Shown piece after piece: positions 1 through 7,437 of a stretch of 42,491 bases of DNA. The notes below the pieces were generated by a model. The model was not told the origin of the DNA. It saw nothing but the letters and a program-made list of their open reading frames with translations, and made no database searches. The position numbers were made by a program, and so were the translations under genes. How positions within the stretch are numbered: the stretch's first letter is position 1; each line of letters starts with the position of its first letter. Origin of the DNA: an uncultured Prevotellaceae bacterium (GTDB lineage Bacteria; Bacteroidota; Bacteroidia; Bacteroidales; Muribaculaceae); contig CAMYUW010000021.1 of the NCBI GenBank assembly GCA_947302275.1, positions 1-42,491 of the forward strand, given 5' to 3'.

Positions 1-1
1 C

Positions 2-124
2 TTCGACCCGACCTGCCTCTACGAGGCAAAAGCCAAGCCCATGATGCAGCAGAAACGTTTATTCGATTCATATCTAGTGAATTATGCCGATGTTGAAAAT
101 CTTTCCCAGACACCAATGATTTAA
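2..124 (+). CDS. C-terminal fragment of an unidentified protein
   Basis: An open frame runs in from the left edge and stops at TAA 122-124, giving 40 residues that begin FDPTCLYEAKAK and end NLSQTPMI. The piece is charged, has no stop for its whole length and looks like ordinary coding sequence, but nothing in it identifies a family. No clear terminator follows directly; the next structured element is the palindrome at 208-229. It could be a chance open frame, since 123 bases is short. Confidence 0.4.
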   Translation, partial: FDPTCLYEAKAKPMMQQKRLFDSYLVNYADVENLSQTPMI

Positions 125-207
125 TTCGTCAAATTGACTTTGTCAAATCTATGCAATTCGTAGTTTGAAAATCCCTGCCGCATCGATTATCTATTCGAGG
201 CACAGTA

Positions 208-229
208 GAGACGCAAAATCTTGCGTCTC
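208..229. repeat. Perfect palindrome, possible dispersed repetitive element
   Basis: GAGACGCAA (208-216) and TTGCGTCTC (221-229) form a perfect 9-bp stem with a 4-base loop. There is no U-run, so it is a poor terminator. It lies in the gap between the left-edge gene and the leftward operon. The core resembles short extragenic palindromes repeated in many bacterial genomes, but I see only one copy here. Confidence 0.5.
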
Positions 230-308
230 CCAGGCATTGAACGGTTCCAATCATTTTTTAGCGAAATAAAAATTCGTTGAATTCGCGCAATTAGTAGTTT
301 GAAGAAAA

Positions 309-335
309 GGCCTGCCCGTGGGTTGTGGGCAGGCC
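309..335 (-). terminator. Rho-independent terminator of the 2334-460 operon
   Basis: GGCCTGCCC (309-317) pairs perfectly with GGGCAGGCC (327-335), a 9-bp GC-rich stem. Read on the minus strand it is followed at once by TTTTCTTC, as expected for an intrinsic terminator of the leftward operon ending at 460. The 125 bases between stop codon and terminator (336-459) hold a second weaker stem, CAGCCGT 385-391 with ACGGCTG 417-423, and no convincing gene. Confidence 0.75.
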
Positions 336-459
336 GTCAGGTTTCTATAATGTGTGCTTCTCACCGCTTCTATTCATACCACTTCAGCCGTGGCCTCCTG
401 CACGCGGCGGGCGGCTACGGCTGGAAATGCGTATTACTCAGCTATGGGCAGCCTGTCGA

Positions 460-1977
460 TCAACGGATGACGATTTTCTTGCCTTGGTGGATGTAGATGC
501 CAGGCGTTGTCGGCACATTCTTGCCCACGGCACGACCCATCAGGTCGTAATAATTGTCATCTGCCTTAATCGTCTGCCCATCAGCCACCTCGCTAATACC
601 GTCAAATGGGTTTTGTTTATAATGCGCCCCCTTGTATATAATCTCTCCATTCTCTACGACATGACTCAAGAAATAGCCCACTTGTAGTCCAGTAATATCC
701 AGATTGAAATAGAATAATGGTGTCCCTTTCGTGGGGCTGTCAAATCCGATACCTTCAATGATAAAATCATTATCGGAGGTGTACCAATGTGTTTTATATT
801 GATGGCGTTTGCTGACATGAGGACCAATGTTTACATAGTCCGTTGCTCTGTACTGGAAATCAGGTGAGCCTAGTTCTTCACTATAGAGTGTGATAGGATC
901 ATTGAAATCATAAAGGACGAATTCTTCGCATTCATCCATTACGGGGTCAAATGACTCGCTGACACATTTACCAATGCCAACGGGGCACTGAGGGTAATTG
1001 ATGCCTTCAGGTTGGACGGCATAAACCACCTTGTCCTCCTCTCGCAGATAAACGGGAATAAATCCCTCAACAACCTGGTTGTTTTCATCCAGGTAATGTG
1101 TTAAGCAAACCTGTTTGTAGTGCTTATCACCGATTACCACATCGCCTTTCATTTCAAAACTATAGTACTGGATGCCCTCATCCATGTCCAAGACCTCCCT
1201 AATGAAAGGGTTGTTGTAATAATAAACCCACTGAACGCCCTCACGGACAAACGGCACATAATGGTAGCCGTAAGGGACATCAGGCACATTATGTGCGAGT
1301 TCTAAATCAAAAATGGTTTCACCATCCTCAATAACACTGATCAAAGCCCAATACGGTAAACCATACAACATGACATTGAAACAGGAAAGAGGATAAGTGT
1401 TTGAGCCTCTCATGCCGATCCCCTCTATAATGTCGATTGCTCCTAGACCCTCGATATATTCACCATATCGCTTAACTTGACGCTCGCCTACCGTAATGAT
1501 GTCTGTGTATAAATGTTCAAAATTAGCGCCCAATGAATCAGAGAAGGCTCGAACGAAGGCTATAGGATTATTGAAATCATAAAGAATGAATTCACGGCCT
1601 TCCCTGATGGCATCAGCATCACTGGATTTAAAGCGGTTTCCAACAGGACAATCGTTGTAAACAATCCCATTTGGTACGAAGGCATATACAACCTTGTTCT
1701 CCTCACGTAAACAAACAGGCACCGTGTCATTATTCGTATTAATTGAATCACCATAGTATTTGTGCATGAGTTTGTAGGTCTTGCCGTTGATGACCGTATC
1801 ACCCTTTATTTCCAGATTTAACAACTTACCAGTATTAGGAACCGGGTAAAAGTTTTCATGATAAATATACACCCACTTGACCCCTTCGCGCACGAAGGGG
1901 ACGTATTCATATTCTTGGGCTGCTGCCTGGGACATTCCCAGCAGAGCCAACAGAGCCAATAAAATTATCTTTTTCAT
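460..1977 (-). CDS. Secreted two-repeat protein with type IX-like C-terminal tail
   Basis: A 505-residue exported protein of unknown function. Residues 1-20 are a clear signal peptide (MKKIILLALLALLGMSQAAA). The mature part consists of two homologous halves starting near residues 22 and 238, each opening with YVPFVREGV-WVY and containing the series GD-VI-GK-YK, VYLREE-KVVYA, CPVG and EFVLYDFNDPI. The last 30 residues (YYDLMGRAVGKN then GIYIHQGKKIVIR) match the style of the type A sorting tail of the type IX secretion system, though degenerate versions also occur in Bacteroidales without a functional system. It starts 3 bases after the DUF3244 gene ends, so the two are surely co-transcribed. 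No catalytic motif was recognised. Confidence 0.88.
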   Translation of the reverse strand: MKKIILLALLALLGMSQAAAQEYEYVPFVREGVKWVYIYHENFYPVPNTGKLLNLEIKGDTVINGKTYKLMHKYYGDSINTNNDTVPVCLREENKVVYAFVPNGIVYNDCPVGNRFKSSDADAIREGREFILYDFNNPIAFVRAFSDSLGANFEHLYTDIITVGERQVKRYGEYIEGLGAIDIIEGIGMRGSNTYPLSCFNVMLYGLPYWALISVIEDGETIFDLELAHNVPDVPYGYHYVPFVREGVQWVYYYNNPFIREVLDMDEGIQYYSFEMKGDVVIGDKHYKQVCLTHYLDENNQVVEGFIPVYLREEDKVVYAVQPEGINYPQCPVGIGKCVSESFDPVMDECEEFVLYDFNDPITLYSEELGSPDFQYRATDYVNIGPHVSKRHQYKTHWYTSDNDFIIEGIGFDSPTKGTPLFYFNLDITGLQVGYFLSHVVENGEIIYKGAHYKQNPFDGISEVADGQTIKADDNYYDLMGRAVGKNVPTTPGIYIHQGKKIVIR

Positions 1978-1980
1978 AAG

Positions 1981-2334
1981 TCAACTATTTAAAATCGTTT
2001 CTGCAAAATTAATATAAATACTGCTCACCTTCAAATGGCTGGGGAGCGAAGAGATGTCGTATGTGCCATCGACCTGAGTGGAGATCAACACATTCCAAGT
2101 GGTCAGTGACTCAATCTCCACATCATAGTAACTCAGATTGCCTGTCCCGACAATAATGATTTCCTGATTGTCAGCGTCATAATACACATCAGGCTGCACT
2201 GCAGGAACAGGGAAATCAAAGTGATAACCTCCTTTTCTTTCTAAAGAAATGGCAGCTAGTACATCGTCACGCGCAAAAAGTGGCAATGAAAAAAGCAGTA
2301 AAACAGAAATTGTGATAAAACGGTTCATAAGCAT
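1981..2334 (-). CDS. DUF3244-like small exported protein
   Basis: A 117-residue protein with an N-terminal signal peptide (VLLLFSLPLFA) and a short beta-rich domain (PDVYYDADNQEIIIVG, YYDVEIESL, WNVLISTQVDG) typical of the DUF3244 family of Bacteroidales periplasmic or secreted proteins, function unknown. Two ATG codons are possible (2334 and 2328); MNRFITI at 2328 gives the more usual signal peptide. The gene is first in an operon with the secreted repeat protein, and its promoter at 2358-2388 fits a leader of about 20 bases. A TPR-HTH membrane regulator is divergent, suggesting a regulator-target pair; that is inference from position. Confidence 0.8.
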   Translation of the reverse strand: MLMNRFITISVLLLFSLPLFARDDVLAAISLERKGGYHFDFPVPAVQPDVYYDADNQEIIIVGTGNLSYYDVEIESLTTWNVLISTQVDGTYDISSLPSHLKVSSIYINFAETILNS

Positions 2335-2357
2335 TTATATTATAAAAAATGTGTTTA

Positions 2358-2388
2358 CAAAGTTAGTGCATAGGCTGTGAAAAGGCAA
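2358..2388 (-). promoter_or_regulatory. Bacteroidota-type promoter for the DUF3244 operon
   Basis: On the minus strand, TAACTTTG (plus 2358-2365) fits the -7 consensus TAnnTTTG, and TTG (plus 2386-2388) lies 20 bases upstream as the -33 element. Transcription would start near 2352, about 20 bases before the start codon. Confidence 0.7.
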
Positions 2389-2409
2389 GTTTCTTGATGT
2401 AACATGCGG

Positions 2410-2444
2410 TTTTTTACATGGCTGATTTTCAGCTATGTAAAAAA
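2410..2444. promoter_or_regulatory. Long palindrome between two divergent promoters
   Basis: Arms 2410-2425 and 2429-2444 are complementary over 16 bases with one G-T pair, separated by 3 bases. The outer ends are six T and six A, so the transcript would be a terminator-like hairpin in both directions. It sits between the leftward promoter at 2358-2388 and the rightward promoter at 2527, where a normal gene-end terminator is not expected; an operator or insulator is possible. Confidence 0.55.
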
Positions 2445-2526
2445 TAAAAATGTAATAAGAGTGTAACACGGAATTTGGCGAGCCTTGAAAACGGCATTTT
2501 CGGTACAAATGATTCAAAATTTTGAT

Positions 2527-2534
2527 TACCTTTG
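2527..2534 (+). promoter_or_regulatory. -7 element of the TPR regulator, nearly leaderless
   Basis: TACCTTTG matches the -7 consensus exactly and ends 6 bases before the ATG at 2541. With the usual spacing transcription begins at or within a base or two of the start codon, so the mRNA is probably leaderless. A clean -33 TTTG is not visible. Confidence 0.6.
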
Positions 2535-2540
2535 TTGTTG

Positions 2541-4217
2541 ATGAAAAGAATATTCTTCTTATTAATAATCCTATCTGCTGTCTTGCTGCAGCTGGTTGTT
2601 GGGTGCGCGAATAAGCATGAGTATGACATGCGACTGGCCGCGGCCGATAGTGTGATGGGTAAAGCGCCCAACGACGCTCTGGAATTGCTGGCTGCCATCA
2701 AACCTAATCAGTTGAGACGGGATTGTGACCTTGCCTACTATGCTTTGTTAATGACTCAAGCCCGTTATCGATGTTATATTCGCGCAACGAGTGATAGCCT
2801 GATCAATGTGGCGTTGGACTACTACGAGCGCCATAATGAAGAAGTGGAAAAGCTCACCCGCACCTATATCTATAAAGGGGCAGTTATGGAAGAATTGGGT
2901 GAGCCAGAACAGGCCATTGTGTACTACAAACGCGCCGCTGCCGTTGTAGCACCCAAGGATTATTTTAACCTGGGATATATCAATTTGCGACTCGGCAACA
3001 TCAATCGTGACCACATTGTCGCTGATTCAAGTGACATCAGATTATTAAAACAATCTTTGTATTATTTCAAACAACTACCAGACAGCTTTTACATCATGTC
3101 ATGCGAAAGTGCTATTGGCAGTTCATATATAAGATATGATAAAGATAGTGCACTTCGTTACCTCGAACAATCAAATCATCTCGCTCGACAACTACATGAA
3201 CATGATATCGAACAGATGAATCTGAGATATATCGCCGATCTAAAATTATTTAACAAAAATGATGATGACATAGAATATGTCAAGAATATAGCGCTGTCTC
3301 AATTAAACAACAGGACAAGCGCTGAATTCAATCATTTTTTAATGATAGCTGCCTTTACTCTGGCCAAGCAAAATAAACCAGATTCAGCCACCTATTACTT
3401 AAATCAACTGAATGAAAAGCCGTTGTCGGATGGATTGCGGGTGTTATATGACCGATGCCAAGCCGAAATCGCCCGTAGCCGTGGCGACATCAGTGCATAT
3501 CAATTCTATTATGAACAATCGGATATGCTCGCTGACTCCTTGTCAACCAACGACATGCAGCGGCAGTTGCGTGATGCGGAAGCCAAATATGACAACGAGA
3601 CATTGAAAAATGACGTGCTGAGGTATAAGACGAAGTGGCAAATCTCGCTGCTCAGCACGGCATTGGCACTGTGCCTGCTGGCAATCGCTGTGATGATCGC
3701 TTCACGCAAACTGGCTCAGCGCCGATCGCAACTTAAGGCCAGCGAAGACATTATTGTGCGCCTGCAGGACGATCGGGCCCACCTCATGACGCAGCTGGCG
3801 CATAACGAAGCGATGAGTGAGGATCTGAAGGCCACAATTCATCACCAGATCGACACTTTTACCCAATTAGTGGAGATGCACTGGAAGCAATTCACACAAC
3901 ACCCGAAGAAATTCGGAGAACTATTCAAGAAAGCGTATAGCATGAAACATCCTGACAAGTCGTTCTGGGCAGGCCTTAATGCTTATGCCGACAGCACATG
4001 CTCGGGCATCATTTCCAAAACAATGGAGGCACATGACACACTGGCAGAAGACGACGTTCGCTTTCTGGCTTTATGCTGCTGTGACCTGCCTACAACAGTC
4101 GTCATGGCATGCATGGGCTATAATGACGTGCACTCGGTCTATAACAAGAAGCGCCGGGTGGCTCAGGAGTTAGGCTTGACGTGCAAGCTAGAGGATTATA
4201 TCGCGCAATTCAGGTGA
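2541..4217 (+). CDS. TPR lipoprotein-type membrane regulator with C-terminal HTH-like domain
   Basis: A 558-residue protein from ATG 2541; the in-frame TTG codons before it overlap the -7 element. The N-terminus is a lipoprotein-like signal (LQLVVGC, Cys22). Residues about 25-360 are helical repeats of the TPR type (for example ALELLAAIKPNQL, YKGAVMEELGEPEQAIVYYKRA). A transmembrane segment follows at about 366-386, then a coiled coil (RRSQLKASEDIIVRLQDDRA) and a C-terminal helical domain ending LAEDDVRFLALCCCDLP, HSVYNKKRRVAQELGLTC, which reads like the HTH output domain of Bacteroidales TPR regulators. It is divergent from the DUF3244 operon and may sense an envelope signal and control it. 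Both a lipid anchor and an internal membrane span are predicted, so the N-terminal signal could instead be an uncleaved anchor. Confidence 0.82.
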   Translation: MKRIFFLLIILSAVLLQLVVGCANKHEYDMRLAAADSVMGKAPNDALELLAAIKPNQLRRDCDLAYYALLMTQARYRCYIRATSDSLINVALDYYERHNEEVEKLTRTYIYKGAVMEELGEPEQAIVYYKRAAAVVAPKDYFNLGYINLRLGNINRDHIVADSSDIRLLKQSLYYFKQLPDSFYIMSCESAIGSSYIRYDKDSALRYLEQSNHLARQLHEHDIEQMNLRYIADLKLFNKNDDDIEYVKNIALSQLNNRTSAEFNHFLMIAAFTLAKQNKPDSATYYLNQLNEKPLSDGLRVLYDRCQAEIARSRGDISAYQFYYEQSDMLADSLSTNDMQRQLRDAEAKYDNETLKNDVLRYKTKWQISLLSTALALCLLAIAVMIASRKLAQRRSQLKASEDIIVRLQDDRAHLMTQLAHNEAMSEDLKATIHHQIDTFTQLVEMHWKQFTQHPKKFGELFKKAYSMKHPDKSFWAGLNAYADSTCSGIISKTMEAHDTLAEDDVRFLALCCCDLPTTVVMACMGYNDVHSVYNKKRRVAQELGLTCKLEDYIAQFR

Positions 4218-4223
4218 GACCCG

Positions 4224-5612
4224 TTAGGGATTGCTCTTCAGGATTAAGTTTTTGACGCCATCGGCCAGGTGGCGGGCTTCCTCCATGGTGCGGGCCTCGC
4301 TGTAGATGCGGATGATGGGCTCGGTGTTGCTGCGGCGCAGGTGAACCCAACCGTCCTCAAAATCGATCTTCACACCGTCGATGGTGGTCACGCGCTCTCC
4401 TTGATAGTGTTGCTCAACGGCCTTGAGGATGGCATCCACGTCCATAGAGGGATCAAGCTGGAGCTTGTCCTTGGCGATACTATACTGGGGATAAGTGGCC
4501 TTGAGCTGGCTCACGGTCTTGCCGCTGCGGGCCAGCAATGACAGGAAAAGTGCCACACCCACGAGCGCGTCACGTCCATAATGGCTGGCAGGATAGATGA
4601 CACCGCCATTGCCCTCGCCTCCGATGACTGCACCCGTGCGGCGCATCTCGGTGGTGACGTTGACCTCGCCGACGGCGGCAGCAGTATAGCTGCACCCATG
4701 CTTGAGGGTCACATCACGCAAGGCGCGTGATGACGACAGATTGCTCACCGTGGATCCAGGCGTGTGGCTCAACACGTAGTCGGCCACAGCAACAAGGGTG
4801 TATTCCTCGACAAAGAACTCGCCGTTCTCCATGACGATGGCCAGGCGGTCCACATCGGGATCGACGACAAAACCGACATCGATACCACCCTGCCCCATCC
4901 GCTCGCTGATGGCTGTGAGGTTTTCGGGAATGGGCTCCGGCGTGTGGCCAAAGTCGCCCGTGGCGTCGCAGAAGAGTTTCACCACGCGCTTCACGCCCAG
5001 CGCCTCAAGGAGCTTGGGTATGGCGACTCCGCCAACGGAGTTGACGGCATCGACAGCAACGGTGAAGTCGGCCTTGCGGATGGCATCGACATCAACGAGG
5101 TCAAGCGCCAGGACTTGGTCGATGTGGCGGCGCAGCCATGTGTAGTTTTTCATCTCACGTCCCAGATGATCCACGTCGGCATAGTCAAAGTCCTCGGCCT
5201 CGGCCAGAGCCAATACCTGCTTGCCCTCGGCATCGGTGAGGAACTCACCGTTGTGGTTGAGGAGCTTGAGCGCGTTCCACTGGCGCGGATTGTGGCTGGC
5301 GGTGATGATGATGCCGCCACAGGCATGCTCGCCAATGACGGCCAGCTCGGTAGTGGGCGTGGTCGCCAAGCCGATATTAACAACGTCAAAGCCCATGCCG
5401 GTGAGTGCTCCCACAACGGTATTGAGCACCATGCGTCCCGACAGGCGGGCATCGCGGCCAACGACAATGACATTGGACTTGACAGGCGAATAGCGACGCA
5501 TGAAGGTGGCATAAGCCGATGTGAACTTAACGATATCAAGAGGCGAAAGTCCGTCGCCGGCCTTACCGCCGATGGTGCCTCGGATTCCGGAAATTGATTT
5601 GATCAGGGACAT
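4224..5612 (-). CDS. glmM: Phosphoglucosamine mutase / phosphohexomutase
   Basis: A 462-residue alpha-D-phosphohexomutase. The phosphoserine loop TASHNP has Ser106; the metal-binding loop DPDVDR is near residue 253; the sugar-binding loop GGEGNGG is near 327; the phosphate-binding loop RRSNTEPIIRIYSEA is near 430. The order and length fit GlmM, which converts glucosamine-6-phosphate to glucosamine-1-phosphate for UDP-GlcNAc synthesis. The sugar loop differs from the GEQSGH of proteobacterial GlmM, so phosphomannomutase/phosphoglucomutase activity is not excluded. It lies downstream of DHH and DUF4827 genes, a grouping I recall from other Bacteroidales. A nine-unit heptamer array ends about 10 bases before its ATG. 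Its stop is 6 bases from that of the convergent TPR gene. Confidence 0.88.
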   Translation of the reverse strand: MSLIKSISGIRGTIGGKAGDGLSPLDIVKFTSAYATFMRRYSPVKSNVIVVGRDARLSGRMVLNTVVGALTGMGFDVVNIGLATTPTTELAVIGEHACGGIIITASHNPRQWNALKLLNHNGEFLTDAEGKQVLALAEAEDFDYADVDHLGREMKNYTWLRRHIDQVLALDLVDVDAIRKADFTVAVDAVNSVGGVAIPKLLEALGVKRVVKLFCDATGDFGHTPEPIPENLTAISERMGQGGIDVGFVVDPDVDRLAIVMENGEFFVEEYTLVAVADYVLSHTPGSTVSNLSSSRALRDVTLKHGCSYTAAAVGEVNVTTEMRRTGAVIGGEGNGGVIYPASHYGRDALVGVALFLSLLARSGKTVSQLKATYPQYSIAKDKLQLDPSMDVDAILKAVEQHYQGERVTTIDGVKIDFEDGWVHLRRSNTEPIIRIYSEARTMEEARHLADGVKNLILKSNP

Positions 5613-5621
5613 TATGTTTTG

Positions 5622-5684
5622 AGTTTTAAGTTTTAAGTTTTTAGTTTTGAGTTTTAAGTTTTAAGTTTTTAGTTTTAAGTTGTC
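5622..5684. repeat. Nine-unit heptanucleotide array upstream of glmM
   Basis: Nine consecutive 7-base units without interruption: AGTTTTA, AGTTTTA, AGTTTTT, AGTTTTG, AGTTTTA, AGTTTTA, AGTTTTT, AGTTTTA, AGTTGTC. A further imperfect unit precedes it. In the glmM direction the units read TAAAACT and run to about 9 bases before the ATG, so they form its immediate 5' leader. Confidence 0.9.
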
Positions 5685-5709
5685 AGCAACACCCCCTAAA
5701 GCCTGGAGC

Positions 5710-6288
5710 CTAAATCATGCTATGATAGTAGCGGATGTGGTAGAAAAACGGCAAAACGTAAGAAATCTCACTGGTGAATCCATATTGGGACTTGATGATG
5801 AGATTGACCTCACACTCGACACCCAGGAACAACAAGGGGAACTGGATGCCATAACCCCACTGGGAAGTAGAGGGAAGGCTGTAGTCACCATATTTGAAAC
5901 TGCATGACACAGCATCCATCGAGCTCTCGTTGCCGCTATACTCGGTCCAAGTGCCACTGGCGTACCAGGTGGCGAGGTTGTAACGCGAATAGCGGAAGTA
6001 GATGGGCTCGCCTGGCTTGACTTTGTCGTTGGCGCGGTCGCCGGCATCTAGCACCTGCATATAGACGTTGCCGTCAACATCCACACGGTAAAAGGGGGCA
6101 TTAGGTCCTACTTCAAAAACTGAATCTTTGGGAACAGACATGACCACCCTGTGATTTGCCAAATAAGCATTGACGGCATTGCGCTCGTCGTTGAGCCTGT
6201 CGGCATAACTCTGGTCGTTGTTGCAGGCGGTAAGCACGGTGATGGCAAAAAGCCCCAAAAGCATGCTAATGCGATAAATCTTATTCAT
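5710..6288 (-). CDS. DUF4827-like lipoprotein
   Basis: A 192-residue lipoprotein from ATG 6288, which overlaps the last codons of the DHH gene by 8 bases (ATGAATAA); the TTG three codons upstream is less likely. The signal peptide ends in the lipobox LTAC, so the protein is lipid-anchored. The body (YADRLNDERNAVNAYLANHRVV, FYRVDVDGNVYMQVLD, PIYFRYSRYNLATW) resembles DUF4827, a family of Bacteroidales lipoproteins often placed between a DHH phosphoesterase and a phosphohexosamine mutase, as here. Translational coupling with the upstream gene is likely. The fold may be FKBP-like; no active site can be assigned by eye. Confidence 0.8.
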   Translation of the reverse strand: MNKIYRISMLLGLFAITVLTACNNDQSYADRLNDERNAVNAYLANHRVVMSVPKDSVFEVGPNAPFYRVDVDGNVYMQVLDAGDRANDKVKPGEPIYFRYSRYNLATWYASGTWTEYSGNESSMDAVSCSFKYGDYSLPSTSQWGYGIQFPLLFLGVECEVNLIIKSQYGFTSEISYVLPFFYHIRYYHSMI

Positions 6289-7354
6289 GATTGTCAATAG
6301 TCGTATTGTGTTGTGTTGATTGTTCAGTGGAATTTACATCGGGAAAGAGGTCGGCGAGTACCTGATGGAAACGTGCTACGGCTTCATCAATACTGCCAAA
6401 GAAGTCGCCCCCGGCAGCGTTCTCATGTCCGCCGCCATTGAAATAACGGGCACAGATATCGCTCACCGAAAAGTCTCCCTGAGAACGGCAAGACACTTTA
6501 ATCTTGTCATCATCCTCGCGCATGAACACGCTCCAGTAGATATTGGGAATGGCAAGCGGCTTGTTGACCAGCGTCTCGGTATCGCCCCGATTGTAGTTGA
6601 AGCGTTCAAGCTCTTCCTTGGAGAGAACGATGAGCGAAGCTCCCTGCTCGGGAAAGAGTTGCATCTTCTCGCTGATGGCATAACCCTGAAGTCGCAAGCT
6701 GTCGGCACTGAAGGTATTCATCGCCTTGTTATAGAGGGTGATGCGGTCGATGCGACGACGCAGGATCGAGGCCATGATCTCATAAAATTCAGGGTTGTCA
6801 CAGCTATATGCAAAACCGCCGGTGTCGGTCATCATACCAACGTAAAGACAACTGGCGGCATGACGGTCCATGAAACGCAACAGTCCCATCTGCATGAGGA
6901 CACGGAAAACCAGTTCGCAAGTTGATGAAGCCTCGGGGAATGAAATCGACAGGTCAAAGTCGTCCTCGGGATCCAGATGATGATCAATAAGCACACGCTT
7001 GATGTTTAGCGGCTCAATGAGTTCGGCCAAACGGTCGATGCGCTTAATGGCATTGAAATCAAGGCAGAACAGGAGTTGAGCTTGGCTCAACACATTGCGC
7101 GCCCGCTGCTCGTGTTTGGTGAACACCACAATGTCACGCACACCAGGAATAAACTCCAGTGCACGGGGGGCCATGTCGGGTGTGACAACGACAGCGTCCT
7201 TACCCAGCCGCCGCAGCACATGACACAGTGCCAAGGTCGAACCCAGGGCATCGCCATCGGGTGACTTGTGGCAAGTAATGGCAATGCGCTGCACACCGTT
7301 GATCAAGGCACGCAAGCGTTCAATGACTGTCTGGTCTATAATCGGATTAATCAT
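6281..7354 (-). CDS. nrnA: DHH-family phosphoesterase (NrnA-like nanoRNase / pAp phosphatase)
   Basis: A 357-residue cytosolic DHH/DHHA1 enzyme. Motif I is CHKSPDGDALGS (His29, Asp33, Asp35), motif II LDFN (Asp99), motif III the defining IDHHLDP (Asp124, His125, His126). The C-terminal DHHA1 substrate-binding motif GGGHENAAGG lies near residue 310. These residues bind two metal ions that hydrolyse short oligoribonucleotides and 3'-phosphoadenosine 5'-phosphate in NrnA enzymes. Length and motif spacing are normal. It heads the group DHH-DUF4827-glmM on the minus strand with its own -7 element at 7379-7386. Cyclic-dinucleotide phosphodiesterase activity, known in related DHH proteins, cannot be excluded. 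Confidence 0.88.
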   Translation of the reverse strand: MINPIIDQTVIERLRALINGVQRIAITCHKSPDGDALGSTLALCHVLRRLGKDAVVVTPDMAPRALEFIPGVRDIVVFTKHEQRARNVLSQAQLLFCLDFNAIKRIDRLAELIEPLNIKRVLIDHHLDPEDDFDLSISFPEASSTCELVFRVLMQMGLLRFMDRHAASCLYVGMMTDTGGFAYSCDNPEFYEIMASILRRRIDRITLYNKAMNTFSADSLRLQGYAISEKMQLFPEQGASLIVLSKEELERFNYNRGDTETLVNKPLAIPNIYWSVFMREDDDKIKVSCRSQGDFSVSDICARYFNGGGHENAAGGDFFGSIDEAVARFHQVLADLFPDVNSTEQSTQHNTTIDNHE

Positions 7355-7378
7355 CTCTTCTTATATCGCATGAATTGG

Positions 7379-7386
7379 CAAAGGTA
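7379..7386 (-). promoter_or_regulatory. -7 element for the DHH gene
   Basis: The minus strand reads TACCTTTG here, an exact -7 match, 24 bases upstream of the start codon. No convincing -33 TTG is found at the right distance. Confidence 0.55.
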
Positions 7387-7437
7387 GTGCTTTTTTGCCA
7401 CATAATGCCATTAGAAGCTGCTTAATTATGTTAATCC

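Noticed and set aside
299..687. Overlapping small plus-strand frames at the left end
   Set aside because: They cross the terminator hairpin at 309-335 and run antisense into the secreted-protein gene; no signal, motif or promoter.
4764..5597. A 277-codon plus-strand open frame opposite glmM
   Set aside because: Shadow of glmM, whose motifs are all intact on the minus strand.
5622..5684. CRISPR array as an explanation for the tandem repeats
   Set aside because: Units are 7 bases without spacers; repeat length, spacer structure and cas genes are all missing.
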